From Mesorhabditis belari (lineage: Eukaryota > Nematoda > Chromadorea > Rhabditida > Rhabditidae): DNA of 64,000 bases. Positions 56,001 to 62,979 of the stretch are shown here, one piece after another (within the stretch, counting starts at the first letter, position 1; each line of letters begins with the position of its first letter). The stretch lies in NCBI GenBank assembly GCA_958450365.1, contig CAUEEP010000759.1:754001-818000 (forward strand), written 5' to 3'. A program made the position numbers and the translations under genes. The notes under the pieces were generated by a model that was not told where the DNA came from, made no database searches, and saw nothing but the letters and a program-made list of their open reading frames with translations.

Positions 56001-59000
56001 CGACGTAAATTAAATGCAAATAGGAACGTAATTTTTGAAGGAAATGGACCGAAGTCCGAGTCCGAAGAGAGGACCGAAGTCCGAGTCCGAAGAGAGGACC
56101 GAAGTCCGAGTCCGAATAGAGGACCGAAGTCCGAGTCCGAAGAGAGGACCGAAGTCCGAGTCCGAATAGAGGACCGAAGTCCGAGTCCGAAGAGAGGACC
56201 GAAGGACCACTGACTAACTTGTCAGTGGATTTGTAGAAATCTCAAATCCCTGCATCAGAAAACCACTTGAATGCATTCACATAGCAAATATCATTTAGAA
56301 AATTTAGAAACGCTTTCGGTTTTGCCGCCTCTGAAACGAATTTCATCGAGCCAGGGAAACGGCCGATGTCCTCGATGAGCCCGGCTGTGATTTACAATAA
56401 AAATGATAATCAGGTAGAGATGATCAAAAAAATATGCTTTTAAAACGTTTATTAAATTCTTAAATATTACAAAAACTAAATCTGATTTAAAGTTTTTAAG
56501 AAAAATCGAATCAAAACTTGATTGCGTGCTTAAAAGCTGGCCGAATTGTATTAACTTTGAAACTTAAACTTTTCAAAATAAAATTTAACGTTTATGCAAG
56601 TTTTTGATTGATATCTAAGTGATAAACGATTAGATTTGAGCATTTTTTTTGAAATCTGAAATGAAATGAGAATTCTAACAGGTTCGAATGGTTGTCGGTG
56701 CCTCGGGCGGATCATTCATCATCTCAACCGTCGCTCAAACCGTCATCCGAACGCTGCTCTTCAATCAAACGATAAAGGTGAATAAAAGATTTGTTCTTTT
56801 ACATAAAAAATCGATAGGATTGCTTTGTTTTAGTGAAATTACTTGAAACATTTCATTTTACCTAATTGTAATTGTACCTAATTTTTAACTAAACTTTCCA
56901 GGAAGCCGTCGACGCTCCCCGAATTCACAATCAGTATTTACCGCATCGCACTGATTTCGAGCATTCGTTTCCAAAGGTTTGTAAAAGTCTTGTCAAAGAC
57001 TTGTCAAAGGTTTGCCAAGGGCTTCTCAAAGGTTTGTCAAAGTCTTGTAAAAGTCTTGTTAAGGGCTTGTCAAAGGCTTGTCAAAGGCTTGTCAAGGGCT
57101 TATCAAAAGGCTTGTCAAAGGCTTGTCAAAGGCTTGTCAAAGGCTTGTCAAGGGCTTGTCAAGGGCTTGTCAAAAGGCTTGTCAAAGGCTTGTCAAGGGC
57201 TTGTCAAGGGCTTGTCAAATGCTTATCATGTTTTAAAAATCTAAAATTCTATAGATTGTTTTGCTAGGCATCTTTTTAAATCGATATGGGCCGTGGGATT
57301 GATTTGTTTTCCAGAAAAAGTCCATATATATATATGTTGTGTCCGATTTAGATTGAACTTATCGCGGACGTCCGATTTAGATCACAGTCTATATCGAACG
57401 TCCGATTTAGATTCAATCTAAATCGGACGGAAATCTAAATCGGACACAACATATATATATTTCTTTATTTCTAATACCCGCTTTCTCTGCATTAAGTTTA
57501 AAACTTTCCATTGTTTCCCTATTTCATTGAAACTGAATTGCAAGATGCCAATTTTCAGGTGATCATCGACAAATTGAGATCTCAATACGGCCAAACGATG
57601 AACCCGGTGGTGAAACAGAAATCAGTGGCCCAGGCGCTGGAGGTGAGGCTATAAACTAAGCCATAACATGAACAATCACCAACTAACAAATTACCTTGTA
57701 GCAACAGTTAACTTATCGTAGTTCAAAACTAGAATCACGTTTTACATTCTCCAATAAGTGCTTCATCTGTTTTCTTTGTTCGCTCAGTTTTAAACGGAAA
57801 ACATGAGAAAAATAATCAATAAGATCTATCAGTAAACCCTCTTATATAATAGTTATAATATAATAATATAATAATATAATAATAGTTATAATATTATAAT
57901 ATAATATATAATAATATAGTATATAATAATATAATATATAATAATATTATATATTATATATCAAATGTATACTTTTATCATATAAAAGTATACACTTATT
58001 CAAAATGAATAGTGCAACACAAACAAATACACAACTCAATACAAAACCCCCTAAAGATGTTGCAGAGAAAAAACCCATGTATATGGGAAAAAGAGCCAAA
58101 TTCCCTAGCCGCTGGGATTAAACCCGTGACCTCCTGACTAGAATGCCAGACTCCTCACCACTCAGCCATGGCGGGATCAATATATAATATCTACCGTATT
58201 CTCTCTAATAGTAATGCACCCCGGCGAGCCGAGTTGGTGACTATTTTACGGTTTCCAAGTTCTTCACAGAAGCTCAAAACTCTAATCCCCCACTAGATCT
58301 CATCGTCAGCTACATATTCCAATCCCACATCGATAGGTTCTGATAAGCGGTTCTCGAGATTTCGAGCGATTTAGGCGGCGCTCAGGGTGCACAACTATTA
58401 GAGAGAATCCGGTAGTTATGTTCCAAGCAGGCAGAAAGACAGGCTACAGTCAGCTAGCCAGATCTAGAGTCAGCTCTGACTGATGGACACTCAGGGATTC
58501 CTATAGGCCAGGCTCAGCTTGAACCCATTGTGACCGGCTTCCTTATTTATACTGCTTGTACCTCTCACTAATCCCCCACTAGATCTCAACATCAGCTACA
58601 TTTTCCGACCCCACATCAATAGGTTCTGATAAGCGGTTCTCGAGATTTAGGCGACGCTCAGAGTGCACTACTATTAGAGAAAATACGGTAGTATATTATA
58701 TATATTATATATATCATATAATAATAATAGTGCGAAACAAATTGTTAGGGATTACCGTATAACCTTTAGTCTTATTGAAACTTGTTAACTTGCTGCCTTG
58801 CCGACCCGTTAAATGAAGTTAGACTAGCGGTAAGCAAAGTTGGGAAATGCAGTAGACATAGGCACTATAAACTGACAAACTGTCACAATATAAACGCTTC
58901 TAACTTGCTTCAAAGCTGCCAGATTGATACAATCTATAGCTCAAAAAATAGAGAAGCTCAAGAACTTTCGAATAAACTAAAGCTTTGATATTTTTGGATA

Positions 59001-59393
59001 TGCATCCAAAAATATCAAGGTAAAGAGAGTTACAGTAGTTTGTAGCCGAAATGAATGGTAGCTCGCGCGTAGTCGACGGCTATAAACCACTGTCACTTTC
59101 TTTAGTTTTGATATTTTTGAGTATGCTTTAGTTCATTCGAAAGCTCTTGAAATTCTCTATTTTTTGAGCTAAAGATCATGTCAATCCAGGAGATTTAAAG
59201 CAATTTAGAAGCGCTTGTAGTTGAAGTTTGTATTTTGTAGTTTGTATTTTGTAAAATACACAAGTAATATGAATAAGCGATGCATTTCCTCATCGAGTTC
59301 TGCATTTCCAATTTTCAGGTCCTAGACGACGGCTTCGTGCACGGGAATAGCGATTTCCGTCGAGCCACCTCCACCTATCCAGCTGGATACTAA
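35690..59393 (+). CDS. Gamma-glutamyltranspeptidase, type II membrane ectoenzyme, 24 exons, frame break in exon 4
   Basis: GGT cleaves and transfers the gamma-glutamyl group of glutathione outside the cell. Exons: 35706-35730 (ATG; exon sequence from 35690), 36685-36790, 44615-44729, 46580-46785, 47996-48049, 48486-48610, 49007-49129, 49260-49357, 50939-50986, 51160-51233, 51404-51528, 51572-51656, 52188-52272, 52353-52433, 52721-52795, 53343-53496, 53778-53859, 54663-54745, 54919-54999, 56308-56413, 56682-56777, 56902-56976, 57559-57642 and 59319-59393 (TAA). All junctions keep phase. About 750 residues, longer than the usual 570 because of the N-terminal cytoplasmic and stalk regions. Catalytic motifs seen: N-A-R-E-T-A-P, G-T-S-H-V-S-I-V-D, T-S-T-I-N-L-Y-F-G-S, N-D-E-M-D-D-F, P-G-K-R-P-M-S-S-M and G-A-S-G-G-S. 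Exon 4 is 206 nt where a multiple of 3 is needed. The 7.8-kb intron 2 is the largest. The two 5'-most exons are less certain than the rest. Confidence 0.9.
35706..36790 (+). other. Cytoplasmic-tail exons and start codon of the GGT gene
   Basis: Exon 1 begins after TTTTTCAG (35682-35689), which could be a cis- or trans-splice acceptor. The ATG is at 35706 (M-S-S-N-A-G-E-K). Exon 2 adds a Ser/Pro-rich segment ending L-R-K-K-R-E-K-S; the basic cluster right before the membrane segment suits a type II topology. The link to exon 3 rests on phase (2 to 1) and topology. The alternative is initiation at ATG 44628 within exon 3. Confidence 0.65.
35892..36310. mobile_element. Foldback MITE in GGT intron 1
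   Basis: Ends CTTAACGAGTCCGGGCAAAA and TTTTGCCCGGATTCGTTAAG. The arms (about 180 bp each) match over most of their length (for example GAACCTAGCCATGTTTAG on the right and its complement on the left). Non-coding. Confidence 0.75.
36545..37130. repeat. Minisatellites AGCTGGTGTC and TTATTGAATAGCTG around GGT exon 2
   Basis: 36545-36665 has units AGCTGGTGTC just before exon 36685-36790. 36850-37125 has about 19 copies of the 15-mer ATTGAATAGCTGTTA just after it. The two arrays are unrelated but both contain AGCTG. Confidence 0.75.
37680..38205. repeat. CTTGGCTTGAAA-type minisatellite, 500 bp
   Basis: Degenerate units of GGCTTGAAACTTGGC and ATGGCCAGCAGAGGC, highly G/T-skewed. Three long overlapping minus-strand ORFs (Gln/Phe/Lys/Pro/Ser-rich) come only from the repeat. 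Confidence 0.8.
38356..38432 (+). pseudogene. tRNA-like locus with tandem GTCGCTT insertion
   Basis: The acceptor TTGGCGC pairs fully (one G-T) with GTGCCAA and a D-arm GCAGTCGAGAGCGCGC follows. The anticodon loop is expanded to about 20 nt by GTCGCTT repeats between stem halves CTTGT and ACAAG. The T-arm (CGGTTCAATCC) pairs poorly. An intron-like or slippage insertion is possible. Confidence 0.5.
38870..39012. repeat. GACAAAATTTAAAAC minisatellite
   Basis: About nine degenerate units of 15-17 bp inside GGT intron 2. Confidence 0.75.
39210..39475. repeat. 8-bp minisatellite GTAGACTG/GTAGACTT
   Basis: About 30 units (TTGTAGAC and TGGTAGAC); a small satellite patch of the same unit lies at 40068-40118. 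Confidence 0.85.
39845..40345. repeat. Local direct duplication in GGT intron 2
   Basis: The segment with CGACGTTTCGTGGGAAAGTT and GAGTGAGGAAATGGG occurs at 39850-39980 and 40138-40345, the second copy expanded by AATTTCAATCCC units. A second duplicated block (CTGATACACTGAAATCTTCA) is at 40010 and 40785. Confidence 0.7.
40515..40745. repeat. 11-bp minisatellite GGAACAGTATT
   Basis: About 20 nearly perfect units; variants have CCG for CAG. The 11-bp period leaves three frames open (W-N-S-I-G-T-V-L-E-Q-Y), which explains the four overlapping ORFs. Confidence 0.85.
41046..41120 (+). pseudogene. tRNA-like sequence
   Basis: GTGGTGGAATGGTTAGCAC is a good A-box/D-arm and ACGGGTTCGAGTCCTGGT a fair T-arm. 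The anticodon stem (GGCC/GGTC) encloses 11 nt and the acceptor ends do not pair. Confidence 0.45.
41533..42625 (-). pseudogene. Duplicated fragment of the EGF-domain gene locus
   Basis: About 1.05 kb near-identical to 62918-63940, in the same orientation. It starts inside the EGF exon (about 68 bp of coding sequence, 41533-41600) and continues through its intron. The exon copy has no stop-codon half, so it is a non-functional fragment located in GGT intron 2. Flanking 41150-41490 repeats material like 63750-64000. Confidence 0.8.
42640..44010. repeat. Mixed direct and inverted repeat cluster
   Basis: Blocks such as GAAGCTTTCTCCAATATTGA with TTATCCACATCATTGTTCTA recur at 43150 and 43660 and inverted at 42800-42860. 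ATTGGATTTCTTCATT occurs at 43396, 43583 and 43878 and inverted near 42925. This gives a foldback-rich 1.3-kb region. Confidence 0.65.
44615..44729 (+). other. Signal-anchor transmembrane exon of GGT
   Basis: Encodes C-T-R-T-M-A-V-L-C-S-V-L, then A-T-V-F-L-F-S-T-I-A-L-A-I-V-I-G-V, one hydrophobic segment of about 24 residues, then a hydrophilic stalk. The donor is GTGGGT at 44730. N-terminal membrane anchors are standard in animal GGTs. Confidence 0.8.
44842..44930 (-). pseudogene. tRNA-like sequence, first of a tandem pair
   Basis: The minus strand has GGTGGCCTAGTGGATAAGC (D-arm) and CTGGGTTCGAGTCCTCG (B-box). The variable region is long and the acceptor ends do not match well. Confidence 0.45.
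45142..45230 (-). pseudogene. tRNA-like sequence, second of a tandem pair
   Basis: Same sequence class as the 44842 copy, with a better hairpin CAAAGCAGTCGCTTTG in the anticodon region. It belongs to a tandem duplication of about 300 bp (about 44820-45100 and 45115-45420), which also repeats CTTATAAACAAGCCTTTTAA. Confidence 0.5.
45860..46215. mobile_element. MITE with TGTCGTAGCCGATTAT ends
   Basis: Ends GTCGTAGCCGATTATAAATG and CATTCATAATCGGCTACG. The left arm holds four copies of the 20-mer AATGAGTGGGTCTAGGAGCG. Long inner arms (GCAGAATCATTAATAATTAT and complement) pair almost fully. Partial copies at 46365 and 55380-55520. Confidence 0.8.
46580..46785 (+). other. GGT exon 4 with (ACA)n tract and 2-nt phase break
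   Basis: The 5' part reads Q-K-V-V-I-L-R-E-D-E-A-K-K-F-L-A and N-V-T-M-T-M-N-V-T-T, then about 12 Thr. The 3' part needs another frame (T-T-T-A-S-S-E-P-L-P-A-T-I-A-E-E-E-E-L-I-P) to join exon 5 in phase 0. The switch falls at CAAAAC within the ACA repeat (about 46721-46725); CAAC there would restore the frame. It may be an assembly or sequencing slip, a polymorphism or a true disabling change. Confidence 0.75.
47028..47595. repeat. AAAGCTAAC minisatellite flanked by a 75-bp direct repeat
   Basis: The array 47335-47495 (9-mer AACAAAGCT) sits between two copies of a block containing CAGGTTTTCTAGAAGCAGCT (47028-47101 and 47520-47592). Confidence 0.75.
48720..48797 (-). pseudogene. tRNA-like sequence, copy 1 of tandem pair
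   Basis: On the minus strand, GGTTGACTGGATAAGAGCC is D-arm-like and GGAGGGTTCACTCCCGG B-box-like. The anticodon arm is only partly paired. Confidence 0.45.
48883..48960 (-). pseudogene. tRNA-like sequence, copy 2 of tandem pair
   Basis: GGCTGACTGGCAAAGAGCC and AAGGGTTCGATTCCGCTT are present on the minus strand. Copies 1 and 2 differ at many sites, so the duplication is not very recent. Confidence 0.45.
49655..50150. mobile_element. Foldback element, copy 2
   Basis: Nearly identical to 4430-4880 (for example GGATTTTGGTTTGTGTGTGA). It directly adjoins the Tc1-like element that starts at 50156, so one inserted next to or into the other. Confidence 0.7.
50156..50909 (-). mobile_element. Non-autonomous Tc1-like transposon
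   Basis: Long inverted ends start CAGTCATGGACAAAAGTCTT and run about 200 bp, with TA before the left end. The interior (minus, about 50400-50648) encodes M-P-G-V-Y-L-S-T-L-D-K-K-K-A, then D-M-A-E-K-F-R-C-G-T-R-T-V-K-R-I. After a stop it continues G-R-P-P-V-T-P-P-R-E-D-R-K-L, which resembles the helix-turn-helix plus GRPR region of Tc1 transposases. The catalytic domain is absent. It lies in GGT intron 8. Confidence 0.8.
51272..51390. repeat. CTGTA/CTGGA pentamer array
   Basis: About 24 units between GGT exons 10 and 11, ending 14 bp before the acceptor. Confidence 0.8.
52968..53130. repeat. (TTG)n trinucleotide array
   Basis: 160 bp of TTG with TGC and TTC variants in GGT intron 15. The Cys-, Leu- and Thr-only ORFs here are artefacts. 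It is complementary to the (ACA)n tract in exon 4 of the same gene. Confidence 0.85.
53588..53680. repeat. AAAGACTTTAGGAGAAGGTT minisatellite
   Basis: About five units of 18-20 bp in GGT intron 16. Confidence 0.7.
54065..54352. repeat. Long inverted repeat, left arm (partner 58691-58960)
   Basis: The words TTGTATCAATCTGGCAGC and TTATACGGTAATCCCTAACA on this arm recur reverse-complemented at 58916 and 58740. Both arms end at a CTCTAATAGTAGTGC MITE. About 4.3 kb of GGT gene with exons 18-23 lies between. Confidence 0.75.
54353..54564. mobile_element. MITE family CTCTAATAGTAGTGC, full copy in GGT intron 17
   Basis: Ends ACCGTATTTTCTCTAATAG and CTATTAGAGAAAATACAGT. The interior matches the 26790 copy with one internal gap. 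Confidence 0.8.
54663..54745 (+). other. GGT catalytic threonine exon
   Basis: The exon reads P-P-D-H-G-T-S-H-V-S-I-V-D and S-T-T-S-T-I-N-L, with Tyr completed in the next exon (Y-F-G-S). The Thr of G-T-S-H (codon 54678-54680, near residue 559) is the autoprocessing site and N-terminal nucleophile of the small subunit in the GGT family. All neighbouring substrate-binding residues are kept. Confidence 0.9.
55380..55625. mobile_element. Partial MITE copies: right part of the 45860 type and left part of the CTCTAATAGTAGTGC type
   Basis: 55390-55530 repeats the right arm of the 45860 element (GATGGTTGGACGCTCCTAGA) ending ATAATCGGCTACGACATATA. 55541-55621 is the left 80 bp of the other family and then breaks off at TGTGGGTTCTGATAAG. 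Confidence 0.75.
55728..55825. repeat. AAAAAAGCATCCGC minisatellite
   Basis: About seven units of 13-15 bp in GGT intron 19. Confidence 0.7.
56046..56210. repeat. 25-bp minisatellite GGACCGAAGTCCGAGTCCGA
   Basis: Six and a half units; each contains CGAAGTCCGAGTCCG and is CpG-rich. Located about 100 bp before GGT exon 20. Confidence 0.8.
57000..57225. repeat. 11-bp minisatellite GTCAAAGGCTT
   Basis: About 19 units that begin directly after the donor of exon 56902-56976 (CCAAAGGTTTGT). The splice site itself resembles the first repeat unit. Confidence 0.8.
57325..57460. mobile_element. Short copy of the 134-793 foldback element
   Basis: Ends ATATGTTGTGTCCGATTTAG and CTAAATCGGACACAACATAT with only about 90 bp between. 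The internal 24-bp array is absent. TATATATA flanks both sides. Confidence 0.8.
57840..57965. repeat. ATAATATAAT low-complexity tract
   Basis: About 120 bp of TA-only sequence in GGT intron 23. Confidence 0.75.
58095..58178 (-). pseudogene. tRNA-like sequence, Ser/Leu type length
   Basis: The minus strand has CATGGCTGAGTGGTGAGGAG (D-arm) and CTGGC-ATTCTA-GTCAG, a perfect stem with a 6-nt loop. ACGGGTTTAATCCCAGC forms the T-arm. The acceptor does not pair well. Confidence 0.5.
58193..58690. mobile_element. MITE family CTCTAATAGTAGTGC, composite copy
   Basis: A complete unit (58193-58413) is followed by the GTTATGTTCCAAGCAGGCAG spacer and another right end (to 58690). The same composite order occurs at 19790-20103. 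Confidence 0.75.
58691..58960. repeat. Long inverted repeat, right arm (partner 54065-54352)
   Basis: Reverse complement of the left arm over about 270 bp, with minor changes. Confidence 0.75.
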
Positions 59394-59659
59394 AGAAAAA
59401 GAGACAGAAAGTGTAAACGATGAGAAATTTCTAGCAAATGCTTTCAGATAACAAAAGCAAAAGCAAAAGCAATGCTATGCTTTGCTTTGCATATGCTTTG
59501 CTTTTCGTTAGCATATGATTGTCGAAACTTTTTCCACAACACAGCTATTTTTGAATCGAGTGCAAATTTTGTGTTTTCTTTAACGTCTTCCAGTTTTGTG
59601 AATTTCTTTTATTCTTGAAATTTCTTCAAAATTGCTGATTAGATTTGCAAATTAGTGAT

Positions 59660-60350
59660 ATTATAATGAATATTTGCAGTGCTTCTAACTGGAAAATTCC
59701 TCTAAATGGAATTCTGTTCTTCTAAATCTAAATTCCCGTTCTTCTAACTGGAATTCCCAGTTCTTCTAAATGGAATTCCCAGTTCTTCTAAATGGAATTC
59801 CAGTTCTTCTAAATCTAAATTCCCGTTCTTCTAACTGGAATTCCCAGTTCTTCTAAATGGAATTCCCGTTCTTCTAAACGGAATTCCCAGTTCTTCTAAT
59901 TGGAATTCCAGTTCTTCTAAATGGAATTCCCAGTTCTTCTAACTGGAATTCCAGTTCTTCTAAATGGAATTCCCTGTTCTTCTAAATCTAAATTCCCGTT
60001 CTTCTAACTGGAATTCCCAGTTCTTCTAACTGGAATTCCCAGTTCTTCTAAATGGAATTCCAGTTCTTCTAAACGGAATTCCCGTTCTTCTAAATGGAAT
60101 TCCCAGTTCTTCTAAATGGAATTCCCAGTTCTTCTAAATGGAATTCCAGTTCTTCTAAATGGAATTCCCAGTTCTTCTAACTGGAATTCCCAGTTCTTCT
60201 AAATGGAATTCCTGTTCTTCTAAATCTAAATTCCCGTTCTTCTAACTGGAATTCCCAGTTCTTCTAACTGGAATTCCCAGTTCTTCTAAATGGAATTCCA
60301 GTTCTTCTAAATGGAATTCCCAGTTCTTCTAACTGGAATTCCTGTTCATA
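59660..60350. repeat. 19-20-bp minisatellite TTCTAAATGGAATTCCCAG, about 34 copies
   Basis: A 690-bp array with palindromic core GGAATTCC and higher-order structure: a block with TTCTAAATCTAAATTCCCG recurs every 170-240 bp. Confidence 0.85.
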
Positions 60351-60654
60351 TATTTTAAATCTAATCGTAAACTTGTCCTTTTTGTTTGTTAGATAATCCA
60401 CTTTTAAAGCTTTTTGGCTTAAGTCAGCAATTTTGATCAAAATCAAAAGCAAAATCAGCAATTTTGAATATTTTGAATACTTTTCTTTTGTTTCTTTTGT
60501 GTTTTTTTGTTTTCTTTTTCCTGAAATCACTCGGGTATCTGCTAAATGATAAATGCTTAATGTCTAGTCGGCCCTGTAGTCGACTCTGCTAGTCGAATGC
60601 TTCTTTCTAATGAAAATTTCAGATTTCAAAACATTTTTTGTCTTTTTTATCAAT

Positions 60655-60935
60655 TAGATGATGCTAAGCCACCCATTGTCTATCAATTAAATGATGCTAA
60701 GCCACTCATTGTTTATCAATTGATAAACAATGGGTGGCTTAGTATCATCTAATGCTGTTTATCAATTAGATGATGTCAAGCCACCCATTGTTTATCAATT
60801 AAATGACGTTAAGCCACCCACATAAACTATAAACGCTTAATGTCTTGTCTCTGCTAGTCGAATGCTTCTTTCTAATGAAAATTTCAGATTTCAAAACATT
60901 TTTTGTCTTTTTTATCAATTAGATGATGTTAAGCC
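60655..60935. repeat. Palindromic repeat cluster ATCAATTAGATGATG
   Basis: Units of about 40 bp ending GCCACCCATTGTTTATCAAT appear in direct and inverted orientation. A block of about 65 bp (GTCTAGTC to ATCAATTAGATGATG) is repeated at 60560-60665 and 60840-60930. Confidence 0.7.
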
Positions 60936-61121
60936 ACCCATTTTAAAGCTTACAATCCGTTTTTTTCTCTCTAAATCTTTTTTTGGATTTTTTTTGCTTC
61001 CGAAAACTTTTACGCCCCAAAATCCTTGAATAGCTTTAATTGATTTCGAATTTTTTTTTTCTTATGGATTTCTCGATTCTTTTACAAATATTATACAATA
61101 GAATTACTGTAATAATACCCC

Positions 61122-61389
61122 ACCCGTAAATACTGTAATAGTACCCCACCCCCATAATGACGGTGCGGAGTGTTGTGAAGTCTAGCTTTGAACGAGTTTT
61201 TCTCGACACTGGTTTATGCTACAATGCGCGCTTAGGTATCAAAAAATAGCCCTGATTTAGAGCTATTTTTTGATACTAAAGACGCATTTTTTGGAAGTAC
61301 GGGCGCTTTGAAAAAATGAAATACTAAAAAACTTTTGCGACTACGCGACTGTACGAGGGGGGGGGCGTACTGTTACAGTATTTACGGTA
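61122..61389. mobile_element. MITE family GTAAATACTGTAATAGTACCCC, full copy
   Basis: Ends CCGTAAATACTGTAATAG and CTGTTACAGTATTTACGG, about 268 bp, with the family interior. Confidence 0.8.
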
Positions 61390-61554
61390 ATAGAAATTAG
61401 AGCCACTCTTCTCTCATTTTTTCCATTTTCTTCGTCCGGATCCGCTTAGATCCGCGAAAAATTTCGATGTATTTGTAAATGCAGCGATTTTTTTTGTGTA
61501 AAATAAATTTATTTGAAAAATGTGTTAAAAAAAAGAAGAGATTTTGAAAGCACA

Positions 61555-61620
61555 TCTCAAGAATGGAGCCAAGAATGGCGCCAAGAATGGAGCCAAGAAT
61601 GGAGCCAAGAATGGAGCAGA
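61555..61620. repeat. AAGAATGGAGCC 12-mer array
   Basis: Five units, in frame as Q-E-W-S; short and not considered coding. Confidence 0.6.
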
Positions 61621-62863
61621 TTTAGGCTGAATAAAGTCAAGAAAACTCAAGAAAACTCAAGAAAACAAGAAAAAAAGAAAAAGAAAACTATGCTAGACTA
61701 AACTAGGCTTTGGAGTCAACTTTCATCGATATATCCTTTGGAGATAGGCTACTTAATATCTTTAAAATGTTTTAGCAAAACAAAGATCTCGATATAACGA
61801 TTTGCTCGATATAACGATTTTCGATTAAACACTTTCTCGAGATAACGATCTTTCTTTTAATTTTGTAGAGAAAGGGAACCAATTTGTAGAGAAAAGATAC
61901 CGAACTTGTAAAGAAAAGGGACCAAACAACGATTGTTTAACGGTTGTGACTAAAGCGTGGATAATTCTCTAAAACGAAATGCTGTTTATAGCGCAATTCA
62001 ATTGATTGTATCCTTGCTCGACGATCCTACTGAAAGGCACCAAATCAAGGTGAGCTTTTAATACGAGAGCCATGGGCTTTATAGAATCGGCTATGCTGAT
62101 TCGGAATCGCGAACCGTATCCCGTTTAAAATGAGTGAAATAATAAAGTCGAAGCTTTTAAAAGTAAAACCTTTAAACAAAGAATTTTTGGTAGTGTTTTG
62201 ATGTCATTGACTAGAAATCTCGTAGAACTGACGATTTGATGAGCGATCTCTAGTTACTTGTTCGCGTTGATTCCTTAAACCTAGTGCATCGCGGTCTTCC
62301 TTAAGCATAGTGCATCGCGGTCTTCCTTAAACACATCCAGAGCTACTAACCATCTCACCATCCAGAGCTAACCATCAATTGAATCCATCTGATCTCCGAA
62401 ATCGTTTAGCATTCTGCATTCATTACGAATAGCAAATTTCTGCAAAATTTCTTGCAATCTAATTTTATTTAAATAAATATTGAAGAGTAAAATGAATACA
62501 CGTGACAGGGGAAATGGCAACAAAACAAAAAAAAGGTTTGAATATTGGAAAGTTTCAAAAAGATGGAGAATTTTGAAACATAAAATGAGACCAAGTAATG
62601 GAAATAAACAAGAAATAAACAAAAAATAAACAAAAAAATGAAAATGGACAATAATCGATAAATGAAATATCAGATTCTTAAAGTCAAAAAATAGTTTGTA
62701 GATTTTAGTTTAATAGGTTTTAGTCCAAAATTTTAAACTTCCAATTTCAGAAGTGAAGTAAAAAGTGGTGATTGAAGAAAAGATTGAAGATAAATATGTA
62801 TTTATCATAAAAATTTTTGAAATAAATTTGTTTTTTAAGTTAAAAAGTAAAGATTCTCGCTTT

Positions 62864-62979
62864 TTAACATCCTTCCACATCGTCATTGTCGGGACAAACA
62901 CACGTTCTCCCATCATTTCCATTGCTCGGCAAGCAGAGATATTTGCAGCCACCGTTATTCGTCGCACATTGACTTGCAC
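62864..62979 (-). CDS. Terminal exon of an LDL-receptor-type EGF-domain protein (rest of gene to the right)
   Basis: The minus-strand exon after acceptor TTTTCAG (62980-62986) reads A-S-Q-C-A-T-N-N-G-G-C-K-Y-L-C-L-P-S-N, then G-R-T-C-V-C-P-D-N-D-D and V-E-G-C-stop. N-N-G-G-C-x-x-L-C-L is the hallmark of the EGF modules that follow YWTD propellers in LDLR/LRP-type receptors. All six EGF cysteines can be assigned. The protein ends only one residue after the EGF module begins its tail (TAA at 62864-62866), so a transmembrane part is not encoded here. It may be a secreted or alternative C-terminus. The preceding exons lie beyond 64000 or in the unassigned part of 62980-64000. Confidence 0.75.

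Larger units (their letters stand above)
59394..62863. other. Intergenic region downstream of GGT
   Basis: No gene recognised. It holds a 690-bp minisatellite, small palindromes at 60655-60935, a MITE at 61122-61389 and CGATATAACGATTT repeats (61790-61850). 61950-62050 contains a short frame (R-N-A-V-Y-S-A-I-Q-L-I) followed by GTGAGC, too weak to call. Confidence 0.55.

Noticed and set aside
61950..62060. Possible exon R-N-A-V-Y-S-A-I-Q-L-I with a GTGAGC donor
   Set aside because: Single short frame without a clear acceptor or partner; may be a transposon tail.
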